A stretch of 64,000 bases of DNA, taken from positions 248,001-312,000 of the forward strand of contig NZ_VIGP01000001.1 of the NCBI RefSeq assembly GCF_009299795.1, given 5' to 3'. This document shows positions 51,368 through 59,831 of this stretch, piece after piece. Below the pieces are notes generated by a model. It saw nothing but the letters and a program-made list of their open reading frames with translations. It did not search any database and was not told the origin of the DNA. This stretch comes from Brachybacterium subflavum. Its GTDB lineage: Bacteria > Actinomycetota > Actinomycetes > Actinomycetales > Dermabacteraceae. The position numbers and the translations under genes were made by a program. How positions within the stretch are numbered: the stretch's first letter is position 1; each line of letters opens with the position of its first letter.

Positions 51368-51403
51368 ACGGAGCCCCGAGAGAACTTTCCCTCGGGGCTC
51401 CGT
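51368..51403. terminator. Terminator between convergent genes
   Basis: ACGGAGCCCCGAG (51368-51380) pairs perfectly with CTCGGGGCTCCGT (51391-51403) around a 10-nt loop. It ends the repeat-protein gene and probably also the minus-strand gene that stops at 51418. Confidence 0.8.
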
Positions 51404-51417
51404 CGTCTCAAACGCCC

Positions 51418-52440
51418 TCAGGCCCGAGAACCGGTGACCTCCGCCGGCGGCACCCCGCGCCGGAACGCCTCGCGCGCGACGTCGAGGGGGAGCGGGCGGC
51501 CGTACAGTCGGCTCGGGATCTCCTCGATGGGGAAGTCCCAGAGCAGCCCGAAGCGAGCGAGGTACCAGCCGGCTCTCGTCACCGAGCCGGACTTCTCGAG
51601 CGTCGGCGGCACCGAGAGCACGTAGCCCAGGAGCTGGCGGATACCGTCCCCGGTCAAGAGCGTCTGTATGCGCGTGCTGCCACCGGACTTCACCTCGATC
51701 AGCGTGCCGTCGAGCAGCAGATCTGCCTGACCGTGGCCGCACCGCGGTTGCACGACGGACCTCGTCAGCTGCGAAGGCGCGGGGAGTGCCCGCGTCGCCA
51801 GATGGAGCATGTCCGCGACGGCTGAGATCTCATCCCCATCCGGGATCTCGAGCATCGCTCCGAAGACCGTCGTCTTCAGACGGCTATGCCGGCGCTCCGG
51901 CGTCTGACAGAGCATCGGCTCCCGTCCGACTGCCGCGTGCAGTCCGAGCACCATGCCGTGCCTGCCGAGCCCTGTCCTGCCGTGCTCGTCCTCGATCGTG
52001 TCGGCCCGCAGGTCCGGGAGCCAACTCTTCAGCACGCGCCGGTACTCCTTCCACGCCTCGTCCCAGGTTTGGAGCTCGGCGGGGGTCCTCGGTTCCCCTC
52101 TCGAGTGGTCGATCGGCCCGAACATCACCTGGCGCACCCGGTGCCGGCCCCACTCGGCTGTCTCCGTGGTCGGCTCCTGCGAGTAGCGCAGGTTCAGCAA
52201 CTCGTCGATGGCATTGCCGACGGCAGCGTCCCCGGAAGCGTCGGTGACGAGGCACGTGAGGCCATGCAGGCGCGTCGAGGACGTGAATACGAGAGGCCCG
52301 GTGGTGCCCTCCACGGTCTGCGGCGGCTCGCCGGTCGGTCTGAAGCGCACGCCGTCGAGATGGCTGTAGTGCTCCTTGAGGTACAGGTTCCGCTTGTGCC
52401 AGAACTGCATCGGCCGCTCGAACTCGTAGGCACTGCCCAT
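51418..52440 (-). CDS. PD-(D/E)XK nuclease-like protein of unknown role
   Basis: A 340-residue soluble protein. The segment GHGQADLLLDGTLIEVKSGG gives the nuclease-fold triad Asp240, Glu249 and Lys251, and the following GIRQLLGYVL supplies the Gln/Tyr often found on the next helix. The N-terminal 230 residues are not recognised. Family analogues bind or cut DNA in repair and defence. It is two bases from the upstream membrane-protein gene, so the two form an operon. Defence or element maintenance is inferred from fold and neighbourhood only. Confidence 0.6.
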   Translation of the reverse strand: MGSAYEFERPMQFWHKRNLYLKEHYSHLDGVRFRPTGEPPQTVEGTTGPLVFTSSTRLHGLTCLVTDASGDAAVGNAIDELLNLRYSQEPTTETAEWGRHRVRQVMFGPIDHSRGEPRTPAELQTWDEAWKEYRRVLKSWLPDLRADTIEDEHGRTGLGRHGMVLGLHAAVGREPMLCQTPERRHSRLKTTVFGAMLEIPDGDEISAVADMLHLATRALPAPSQLTRSVVQPRCGHGQADLLLDGTLIEVKSGGSTRIQTLLTGDGIRQLLGYVLSVPPTLEKSGSVTRAGWYLARFGLLWDFPIEEIPSRLYGRPLPLDVAREAFRRGVPPAEVTGSRA

Positions 52441-52442
52441 GG

Positions 52443-52991
52443 TTATCGCCCCAGATCGATGTCGACGGCACCGATCTTGGTGGTGGACCCCTTGGCGAAG
52501 TACGCCGTGCAGCGCATGGGTTCTGTGCCGTCATCGCTGTTGACGCGCGTGGTGAGCCGGACGCCGTCGGAGAGCTCGTCAATCGTGAGATCCGTGCTCG
52601 GGGCAATCTGGACATCGCTGCCACCGGTCGTCGAGAGTCGGTCCGAGAGAGCCAGATTGCAGAGGTTCACCATCTGATTCTCCATGTCGTGCGCGCGCGT
52701 TCTCGACGCGGTGTTCATCATCAGCGCCCAGACCAGCACGACGACGAGAACCACCGCTGCGATCGTGAGCACGTTGCGCCGACGCGGCGTCCGCGTGAGG
52801 ACGATCCAGCCCTCGGCGGCCGCGCGGGTCTTCCTGTGCTCCGTGGTGAAGCTGCCCTGCTTCGCGCGGCCCGTATGCTTGAACTCCTCAGCTGGAGCCT
52901 TGCGAGGTGGGTCTTCTCGACGGGCCGTGGGCCGCGATCGCTGAGGGGTCTCAGAGCGTGCTCGGCGCTGAGGATCGTGGGTGCTGTTCAC
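52443..52991 (-). CDS. Single-pass membrane protein, hypothetical
   Basis: A 182-residue protein from a GTG start. A long basic, Arg/Pro-rich cytoplasmic region (1-72) precedes one TM segment (VLTIAAVVLVVVLVWALMM), and a roughly 90-residue outer domain contains two cysteines (VNLCNLA, MRCTAYF). It is immediately upstream of the PD-(D/E)XK-like gene. No family recognised; it could anchor its partner to the membrane. Confidence 0.6.
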   Translation of the reverse strand: MNSTHDPQRRARSETPQRSRPTARREDPPRKAPAEEFKHTGRAKQGSFTTEHRKTRAAAEGWIVLTRTPRRRNVLTIAAVVLVVVLVWALMMNTASRTRAHDMENQMVNLCNLALSDRLSTTGGSDVQIAPSTDLTIDELSDGVRLTTRVNSDDGTEPMRCTAYFAKGSTTKIGAVDIDLGR

Positions 52992-53104
52992 GGCGGTGGC
53001 CTCACAGGTGTCGAAGTGGAGTCGCGAAGGCTCGCGATCGCATCATCGCACCGCACACCCACTTTCGGACGCCGAACGTCATCGGACTGGCGCATACTCA
53101 CCAC

Positions 53105-53660
53105 ATGAGAACGAGAGGGCAATGGATTGCACTGCTGTTCGCCGTCACGCTGATGACGTCGTGCGGAGAAACTGCGCCCGATGAGCCCGAGACGGTTGAG
53201 CCGACGACCTCAGCCACACCTTCTGAGGCTGAATCAGTGACTCCGGATGCCACGGGCCTTTTCAACCCGGACAGCTTAAAAGCAGCAGTTGCTGAGCTTG
53301 GTGCGCAGTGCGAAAACGAATGGATCAGGAACGGCAACACGGAGTCGTGTATCGACATCACAACGCCCGGAGGTGGCAACTTCATGATCGTCGAAGCGCC
53401 CGAGGAGGACGCGATGATGTCGTTGACCGCTGGAGGGTGGGACTCGGGCGGCCCATACACCTCGGTCTGGAACGACGACTACGGCTTCATGTACCCGGAT
53501 GCACAGGCCGGAGAGTGGGTGGACCCGATCATCCAGGACTGCATGGCGGGGGGAGTCCGAGTGTCTTATGCAGATGGCCGACGATGCCCCGGCTGTCTTG
53601 AACTAGGACGCCAACGGCGTCGTCATCCGGGACCACAATCGTTCCCCGAACGCAGACTGA
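53105..53660 (+). pseudogene. Lipoprotein gene broken by a frameshift and a stop
   Basis: It starts MRTRGQWIALLFAVTLMTSC with lipobox MTSC and a Glu/Pro/Thr linker, then a domain with CENEWIRNGNTESCIDITTPGG. At a run of six G (53548-53553) the good frame is lost. Removing one G gives DCMAGESECLMQMADDAPAVLN and then TAG (53604-53606). The same frame continues as DANGVVIRDHNRSPNAD to TGA at 53658-53660. The gene thus carries a +1 frameshift plus an in-frame amber, or the sequence has an error at the homopolymer. The unshifted frame runs on only through sequence antisense to the next gene. Confidence 0.65.
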
Positions 53661-53707
53661 GGAAGCGCCTCGCTACGCGCCAGAGCCTCGACTCCGAGCC
53701 CGGGCTG

Positions 53708-54880
53708 CTACGCATTCGGCCCTGCCAGCAGCCTGGTCTTCGCCGTCTGGAACTCCTCATCGGTGAGCACGCCGGCATCGCGCAGCTCGCCGAGCTTCGC
53801 CAGGCGCGACACCAGATCGTCTGCGGGCGCTGCCGGGGGAGGAGGCGTGGGCATTCCGGCCGGCATCGTGATGTTCACGCTCGTCTGCTTCGCGGCGGCG
53901 ATGCGCTGCCGGAGCTCCGACATCTCGGCCCGAGCGCTCGTGTACTCGGAGTTGTTGATAGGCAGGGTGTTGCTCAGAGTCCATGGACTACCGGCATCCG
54001 CGTTACGACTACTATTCGAACCCCTCCAATAGTCGTGGTTCGCCGTCCCTTGATACGACGACGTCAGGACCTCGAGAACGCTGCCGAGGAGTTGCTTGTT
54101 GAACTCGATCGCATTGATGTCGTGGTAGTAGAACGTGGTGCTGCGGCTGCCGAACATCGTGCCGGCCATGTAACCCTGCATGTTCCCACCCTTGACGATC
54201 ATCAGGCGGTCATCGAAGCACGCCATGCAGCCAGCCATGAAGCTCGTGAGAATGAACCACGGTTCCTCGCTGTCGTGACAGTGCTGCAGGATCGTGAGGC
54301 CGCTCGCCTTGTTGGGTGGGCCGTTCGGGAGCCGAGTGTTCGGCCAGGTCTTCGTTGCTGCACGAGCCTTGAGCGCCTCCTGGTGCCCGCGCTCGAGCCT
54401 GGTCCGCTCCTCGCGCGAGGTGACCTCGGCCTGACGAGACGCCTGGACGAACTCCTTCTGTGTGGGCATGTAGGCGTCAGTGAGTTCCTTGCGCCGAGCC
54501 ACCCAGGCCTGCCACGCCTCGTTGTTGGGGCCAAGGCGAGGGAAGGTCTCCAGTGCGGCCTTGAGAGCGAGCCGCTCCACCATGTCAAGCTTCGGAATCG
54601 TGATATCGGCGGCTCCACCCTTGCGATGGATGACGACGCCGCCCTTTTCCGTGTCGTCGTAGCCGATGACATCCCCGTACATGAAGCGAGGGTCAGGGGT
54701 CGAGAAGTTGAATCCGGCGAACCCGAGCGTGGTCAAGTAGAAGCTGTCGAACCCGGCCATCACGCCCGGGACGTAACCGATGAAGAAGGTGACTTCGCCT
54801 GGCTGAAGTCGAGCCGTTCGTTTCGCCAGCTTCTTCCCGGTGTTAAAGCTCTTCGCACGATCGGTGATCTCTGGTTCCAC
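53708..54880 (-). CDS. PH-like and SHOCT domain protein
   Basis: A 390-residue protein. Two PH-like beta-domains are suggested by FMYGDVIGYDDTEKGGVVIH (about 50-110) and AGTMFGSRSTTFYYHDINAIEF (about 220-290). Between them is a charged helical region. The C-terminus carries a SHOCT motif, DDLVSRLAKLGELRDAGVLT then DEEFQTAKTRLL. SHOCT-bearing proteins often act in oligomerisation at membranes; the precise function is unknown. GTG 54880 has GGAGGGG seven bases upstream. An ATG at 54913 lies within the -10 box and is less likely. Confidence 0.7.
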   Translation of the reverse strand: MEPEITDRAKSFNTGKKLAKRTARLQPGEVTFFIGYVPGVMAGFDSFYLTTLGFAGFNFSTPDPRFMYGDVIGYDDTEKGGVVIHRKGGAADITIPKLDMVERLALKAALETFPRLGPNNEAWQAWVARRKELTDAYMPTQKEFVQASRQAEVTSREERTRLERGHQEALKARAATKTWPNTRLPNGPPNKASGLTILQHCHDSEEPWFILTSFMAGCMACFDDRLMIVKGGNMQGYMAGTMFGSRSTTFYYHDINAIEFNKQLLGSVLEVLTSSYQGTANHDYWRGSNSSRNADAGSPWTLSNTLPINNSEYTSARAEMSELRQRIAAAKQTSVNITMPAGMPTPPPPAAPADDLVSRLAKLGELRDAGVLTDEEFQTAKTRLLAGPNA

Positions 54881-54910
54881 GCCCCACCCCTCCACTGTCC
54901 TGTTTTGGGG

Positions 54911-54924
54911 CATTCTACTGCGAG
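54911..54924 (-). promoter_or_regulatory. Promoter -10 region shared with the surface-protein gene
   Basis: The minus strand reads CTCGCAGTAGAATG, identical to 48358-48371. TAGAAT is the proposed -10, about 30 bases before the GTG start of the PH/SHOCT gene. No good -35 accompanies either copy. Confidence 0.45.
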
Positions 54925-54991
54925 TGCGACCGCTTCCGAGCCGATTCGGGCACGGTCTACGCTCGATCCCACGACGACGAGGGGATCCATC

Positions 54992-55714
54992 ATGTGCGGA
55001 CGGTTCGTGCTCGACTACGACGAGGCGGGGCTGCTCCACGCCTACGTCGCGACCAAGGCTGATCGCGAGGATCCGGACTGGTCGCCGGTGTTCTCGATCG
55101 CGCCATCCACGCTGGTGCCCGTCGTCCGCGAGCACTTCGACGACGAGGGCGAGCTGCAGCGCACCCTCGAGCCCGCCCGCTGGGGCCTGCGCCCCTCGTG
55201 GGCGAAAGAGAAGGGTCCGCGGCCGATCAATGCCCGCTTCGAGACCGTGACGAGCAACGGCATGTTCAAGGGCTCCTTCACCTCGCAGCGCGTCGTCGTC
55301 CCCATGAGCGGCTACTACGAGTGGGTCGAGCAGGAGGACGGCACGAAGCAGCCGTACTACGTCCACCCCGAGAAGGGCGGCCTGCTGAACGCCGCCGGAC
55401 TCGCTGCCGCGCGCAAGGAGGGCGAGGACTGGCAGGTGACCTTCACGATCATCACGCGTGAGGCGAAGGACGCCGCGGGCGACGTCCACGACCGCATGCC
55501 CGCGTACCTCCCGGACGAGAAGCTGGGGGAGTGGCTCGCGCCAGGCAAGCTCGACGATGACGAGAAGGCCGATCTGCACCAGGGGCTGGGCGAGGTGTCC
55601 GAGGAGATCGCCAAGACACTCGTGACCTACCCGGTCGACCGTCAGGTCAACAACGCCCGGAAGGTCGACCGTACAGATCCCTCGCTCATCGAACCCGTCG
55701 AGCTCGGCGCATGA
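54992..55714 (+). CDS. SRAP-domain protein (YedK/HMCES-like)
   Basis: A 240-residue SOS-response-associated peptidase family member. The catalytic Cys2 follows the initiator Met (MCGRFVLDYDE). The conserved Asn is in INARFET, the Glu in GYYEWVEQEDG and the His in DVHDRMPAYL. These proteins form a thiazolidine crosslink through Cys2 with abasic sites in single-stranded DNA and so shield them. GAGGGG precedes the ATG by seven bases. An ssDNA-protecting protein fits an element that transfers as single strands. Confidence 0.9.
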   Translation: MCGRFVLDYDEAGLLHAYVATKADREDPDWSPVFSIAPSTLVPVVREHFDDEGELQRTLEPARWGLRPSWAKEKGPRPINARFETVTSNGMFKGSFTSQRVVVPMSGYYEWVEQEDGTKQPYYVHPEKGGLLNAAGLAAARKEGEDWQVTFTIITREAKDAAGDVHDRMPAYLPDEKLGEWLAPGKLDDDEKADLHQGLGEVSEEIAKTLVTYPVDRQVNNARKVDRTDPSLIEPVELGA

Positions 55715-55772
55715 CGAGCATCGACGCCGAGATGCCGTATGAACCCATTCGACGTCATGACAGAGTGAGGTC

Positions 55773-56114
55773 ATGAGTTCGTCCATAGCGGTCACGCCTC
55801 GCACCCATTGGGTGAACGGGTGGTTTCTGAGGCTGTTCGCTCACCCGGTCGTTCGTCTAGACGGTGTCGACCACGAGGCGAAGTGGGGCCGACCGCTTCA
55901 GATTGATACCACTGGGGGTACGCACGAACTCGCCGTCGGTGCTCGCTATCGCGGCACGGCCAGTGTTCTCGGAGCGGCCGGGGCGCGGGTCGACGTGCCC
56001 GACGGACAGCACGTGGGGCTCGTGGCGAGGAACGGGCTCTTCAACCACCAGCCCTTCACCGTGCGCACACTGGGCGCAGTCCCGCATCCAGCCTCTTTAG
56101 CTGGCGAACCGTAG
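55773..56114 (+). CDS. Conserved hypothetical protein
   Basis: A 113-residue protein beginning MSSSIAVTPRTHWVNGWFLR, then LFAHPVVRLDGVDHEAKWGRPL. It has a beta-rich look (TTGGTHELAVGARYRGTASVLG) similar to short actinobacterial proteins of unknown function. No catalytic motif or membrane segment. It could be chromosomal sequence or cargo. Confidence 0.6.
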   Translation: MSSSIAVTPRTHWVNGWFLRLFAHPVVRLDGVDHEAKWGRPLQIDTTGGTHELAVGARYRGTASVLGAAGARVDVPDGQHVGLVARNGLFNHQPFTVRTLGAVPHPASLAGEP

Positions 56115-56154
56115 CGCACCGGACACCTGGCCGCAGCAGCTCAGGTGTAGCCAC

Positions 56155-56622
56155 GTGTCGACCCCTCATTCCGTCTTCACGATGAAGGAGCTGCAGCAGA
56201 TGCGCATGGTCTCGCCCGAGCCGCGCTACGTGCAACTGATGTTCCGCGAGGTCCCGTCCGATGACAGCCCGACGACGTTCGGTCCGTACCGGCCGCTCGT
56301 CGGTGTCTACGAGGAGGAGGCCGACGCGATCAGAGCCGAGCTGCGCAACCCCGGTATCGGGGTGCACTGGATCGAGTTCGAGGTCATCGGACCTCGCGCT
56401 CGTGCATCGCAGGAGTTCGTCTGGGTCGCCGTCGACACGGACTGTCCGCTCGCGCCGGAGGTCGACACCAATCCCTGCGCGGTCTTCGGCACGCTTGAAC
56501 GCGCCCGATCCTGGGTCGAGGAGCACGCCCGGCGCGGTGAACACCTCCTGCTGTGGCGACTGCCGCTGAACCAGATCGATCCCACGAACCGCTCGGTCTT
56601 CGAGCTGGTCGAACTGAGCTGA
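56155..56622 (+). CDS. Hypothetical protein
   Basis: A 155-residue soluble protein from a GTG start: MSTPHSVFTMKELQQMRMVS, later VGVYEEEADAIRAELRNPGI and FVWVAVDTDCPLAPEVDTNP. Alternating beta/alpha character, slightly acidic, no motif recognised. A 7-bp inverted repeat ACACCTG/CAGGTGT (56123-56148) lies immediately upstream. It is followed 122 bp later by the McrBC pair. Confidence 0.55.
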   Translation: MSTPHSVFTMKELQQMRMVSPEPRYVQLMFREVPSDDSPTTFGPYRPLVGVYEEEADAIRAELRNPGIGVHWIEFEVIGPRARASQEFVWVAVDTDCPLAPEVDTNPCAVFGTLERARSWVEEHARRGEHLLLWRLPLNQIDPTNRSVFELVELS

Positions 56623-56744
56623 CCTCGCGCCGGCCTGGTGCATGCTGGGGAGAGGTCTTGCGCGCGCTCCGTTCGTGCTCGACCCGAGGCGTACTGTCCG
56701 CGATCGCCGACCGGATGTCGCCCCTACCCGCTACGGTCATCCCC

Positions 56745-58715
56745 ATGACGATGTGGCGACCGAAGCACGTTTCCGAGAAGCTCGGACTGAAGGCGAACGA
56801 GGACGTGCGCCGTCCATTGCGCGCTAAGTATCCCGAGCATCCTGCTCACAAGCCGTGGCAGCTCACGCGCGAGATGATCGGAGTCGTCGGCGAGTGGAAC
56901 CTGTCCCGCGGGAACGTCACCTCGCAGCGCATTGATGAGGTACTCGCCGAATTCGACGCAGCTCAGCCCGCATCTGCTGAGGGATCCGTCGAACCGATCC
57001 CGGGAGAGCCGCCCGCGTGCAGTCTCATCGACTTCGACGGACCGGTCAGCAGAGAGGCGGAGCGGCTGCTGGAGTGCGCTCGCGCCGGCGGATCCGTACT
57101 TACTGACCACGACGTGTGGACCGACGAGAACGTAGAGCTCCTCATGGAGCGCTTCGCGAAGCAGCCGGACGTCTCGGGCAAGGACTTCTTCTCGAAGCTG
57201 GACCTGCAGCTGGATGGGGTCTCAGACGATGTCCGTGTGCTCTTCGCAGAGATCTTCCTGCTGCAGATCCTGCCTCTCGCGCAGTACCTCCCCGCCACCA
57301 AGGTGGGCTACATCGAGCGTGTTCTGCGGGACGCGGCTGGCGAGTACGAGATACCTGACGAGATTACCGAGGCGCTCGAGTCTCCCGTTTTCGGGGGAGG
57401 TGTCGCGTTCAGCACCCGCCGCTTCCAACAGCTGTCGATGCTGATCGAATTCGTGCGGTACCTGCGCACACTCACCACGGAGGAACTCGACCGCGGGTGG
57501 GAGGAGCCTCTCGCCTGGCGCGAGATCGTGAGCAACTCGCCCGGCACACCGGAACCAACCCTGAGAGGCTCGCTCACCTACCTGGGGCATCCCGACTACT
57601 TCTTCCCGATCGTCGTCGACAAGGACAAGAGGCTGATCGTGAAGGAGTTCTTCCCCGAGGTGACCGGCCGGCCAGCAAGCGGTGATCTCGACGTGGACCT
57701 TGCCGCCCTGCGGGAGTGGATGTCCCCGTCGCCGGGTCCTCTGCCCAACTTCTACGAGTCTCCATTGTTCGAACGCTGGATCGACCACGACCAGGGGTCT
57801 GCAGTGGAGGACGCGGAAGAGCTGGACAGCGCGCCCTACACCGTGGAGTCGATCATCGAAGACGGGGCCTTCCACCCTCCGCACGAGCTGCGCCGGATCA
57901 TCGACCGTTGGCAGTCGACGAAGAACATCGTCCTGCAAGGTGCGCCGGGCACAGGTAAGACCTGGCTTGCCCGCCGACTCGCCTACGCGCTGATCGGCTT
58001 CGAGGACGAGTTGAGCGTCCGCGCCGTGCAGTTCCATCCCGGAACCTCCTACGAGGACTTCGTGCGCGGATGGCGGCCCGCAGGAGATGGCACCCTCGAG
58101 CTCGTGGACGGACCTCTGCTGCAACACGCAGAACTCGCACGGCAGGACCCCGACATCCCTCACGTGATGATCATCGAGGAGTTCAACCGTGGCAACCCGG
58201 CCCAGGCGCTCGGCGAGATGCTGACCCTCCTCGAACACACCAAGCGCTCCGAGCGGGAGGCCCTCGAGCTGACCTACACCCGGGACGATGGGGATCGCTT
58301 CTACCTGCCCGAGAACCTCTACGTCATCGGCACGATGAACACCGCGGATCGGTCGCTCGCTCTGGTCGACTTCGCCCTCCGCCGGCGCTTCGCGTTCTTC
58401 GAGCTCGAGCCGCAGCTCAACGACGCGTGGAAGGCCCACCTGCGGGACAAGTTCCGCACGGCCCCGGCGGGTCACATCGAAGAGATCGCGCGCCGGGTCA
58501 TCGCGATGAACGACCAGATCGCCGAGGACCCGAACCTCGGGAAATCATTCCGGATCGGCCACTCCTACTTCACCCCAGAGGTCGAGGCCAGTGAGCTGTG
58601 GCCGTGGTTCCAGGCCGTCGTCGAGACGTCGGTCGCGCCGCAGCTGAGCGAGTACTGGCACGACGATCCCGCGGCCGTCGAGCGCATGGTCGAGCAACTG
58701 CTCGCGGAGGTCTGA
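56745..58715 (+). CDS. mcrB: McrB-like AAA+ GTPase of an McrBC restriction system
   Basis: A 656-residue protein. The N-terminal 370 residues form a specificity part unlike E. coli McrB (MTMWRPKHVSEKLGLKANED, helical, no recognised domain). The C-terminal AAA+ module has Walker A GAPGTGKT (399-406), Walker B IIEEFNRGNPAQALGEM, the McrB-type loop IGTMNTADRSLA and arginine finger region LRRRFAFFEL. McrB translocates on DNA and activates McrC to cut modified DNA. ATG 56745 was chosen because upstream in-frame sequence is antisense-like and lacks a ribosome-binding site. Confidence 0.85.
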   Translation: MTMWRPKHVSEKLGLKANEDVRRPLRAKYPEHPAHKPWQLTREMIGVVGEWNLSRGNVTSQRIDEVLAEFDAAQPASAEGSVEPIPGEPPACSLIDFDGPVSREAERLLECARAGGSVLTDHDVWTDENVELLMERFAKQPDVSGKDFFSKLDLQLDGVSDDVRVLFAEIFLLQILPLAQYLPATKVGYIERVLRDAAGEYEIPDEITEALESPVFGGGVAFSTRRFQQLSMLIEFVRYLRTLTTEELDRGWEEPLAWREIVSNSPGTPEPTLRGSLTYLGHPDYFFPIVVDKDKRLIVKEFFPEVTGRPASGDLDVDLAALREWMSPSPGPLPNFYESPLFERWIDHDQGSAVEDAEELDSAPYTVESIIEDGAFHPPHELRRIIDRWQSTKNIVLQGAPGTGKTWLARRLAYALIGFEDELSVRAVQFHPGTSYEDFVRGWRPAGDGTLELVDGPLLQHAELARQDPDIPHVMIIEEFNRGNPAQALGEMLTLLEHTKRSEREALELTYTRDDGDRFYLPENLYVIGTMNTADRSLALVDFALRRRFAFFELEPQLNDAWKAHLRDKFRTAPAGHIEEIARRVIAMNDQIAEDPNLGKSFRIGHSYFTPEVEASELWPWFQAVVETSVAPQLSEYWHDDPAAVERMVEQLLAEV

Positions 58716-58716
58716 G

Positions 58717-59793
58717 GTGTTCGTCGCCGGTGCGGGGACGACACGTATCGACGTGCGCAGCGTCTGGTTCCTGCTGCTGTACGCCTCGGACCTGCTCGAC
58801 AAGCTCACGGGCGAGAACCGGGAGCGTCTGCTGCGCGGAGAGCGGGACAACGATCTGCTGGACGCATTGGCCGAGGTTCTTGCGACGCGAGTGGAGCGCC
58901 GGGTCCGGACGATGCTCGCGCAGGGGTACCACCGCCGCCTCGAACCGCTGACCCGCGTCCGCGGACGCATCGACCACCTGGGGACGGCCCGCGGTCAGCT
59001 CATGCAGTCCGGGCGGGTGCTGTGCCGCTACGACGAACAGACGGTCGATCTGCCCCGGTACAGGTCCATGCTGGTCACGTTGCGGCAGGCCTCGCGCCGT
59101 GCCGTCTCCGCCCCGGTGCGGCAGCACTGCCTGACGACCGCGCAGATGCTCGAGCGCTCGGGCGTGGCCCCGGTGAGTCCGACGACGGCTGAACTCTCCA
59201 AGGAGCAGTTCGGCCACTTCGACGCCGAGGACCGCACATTGCTCACGCTCAGTGCGCTGGTGCGCGAGATGTGCGCACCAGAGCACAGCCCAGGGGAATC
59301 CGAGTTGCCGAAGATCCTGCGAGACGAAGGCGCGCTGCGGCGGCTGTTCGAGCAGGCCGTGCGAGGGTTCTACCGCCACCACCTCACGCCACGCGGGTAC
59401 TCCGTTGCGGCCGAGCGGCGTTCTTGGCCAGCCACGGGGAGCCCGGCCGATCTCGCGTTCCTGCCGAACCTCAACGCGGACGTGGTGATACGCGATCACC
59501 ACGAGCAGGTGATCGTGGAGTGCAAGTTCGCTCCGGTCTTTACTCAGCACCAGGGCAAGACGATGCTCAAGCCCGGCTACGTTCGCCAGCTGGTCTCCTA
59601 CGCCTCCGTGTTCCGCGGTGAGTTCGCGGGGCATACACGAGCAGTACTGCTCGGCGCGCTCGTGGAGGGATCCGCGGGTCGGGATCTGGACGTCGAGATC
59701 GACGGACTACCCATCTCGGTGCGGCAGGTCGATCTCGCCGAAGGCCCTGCCCAGATTCGCGCAGCCCTTGCTGCGGTCTGGAGCCCTCAATAA
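58717..59793 (+). CDS. mcrC: McrC-like nuclease of an McrBC restriction system
   Basis: A 358-residue protein from a GTG one base after the McrB stop. RIDVRSVWFLLLYASDLLD is the McrC N-terminal signature. Residues 245-290 hold the PD-(D/E)XK nuclease core, with Asp255 and Glu268-Cys-Lys270 in DVVIRDHHEQVIVECKFAPVF, followed by the helix YVRQLVSYAS. It forms a complex with McrB and cleaves DNA carrying modified cytosine or other modifications. Together the pair gives the element a second, modification-dependent restriction barrier. Confidence 0.85.
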   Translation: MFVAGAGTTRIDVRSVWFLLLYASDLLDKLTGENRERLLRGERDNDLLDALAEVLATRVERRVRTMLAQGYHRRLEPLTRVRGRIDHLGTARGQLMQSGRVLCRYDEQTVDLPRYRSMLVTLRQASRRAVSAPVRQHCLTTAQMLERSGVAPVSPTTAELSKEQFGHFDAEDRTLLTLSALVREMCAPEHSPGESELPKILRDEGALRRLFEQAVRGFYRHHLTPRGYSVAAERRSWPATGSPADLAFLPNLNADVVIRDHHEQVIVECKFAPVFTQHQGKTMLKPGYVRQLVSYASVFRGEFAGHTRAVLLGALVEGSAGRDLDVEIDGLPISVRQVDLAEGPAQIRAALAAVWSPQ

Positions 59794-59831
59794 TACGCGT
59801 GACGCGCAGTTCGCCGAGGCCGACGCGGCGA

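Noticed and set aside
52907-55714. A 935-codon plus-strand frame joining a lipoprotein to the SRAP protein
   Set aside because: The middle is antisense to the PH/SHOCT gene and the ends are two separate genes. The open frame results from the frameshift at the G6 run.
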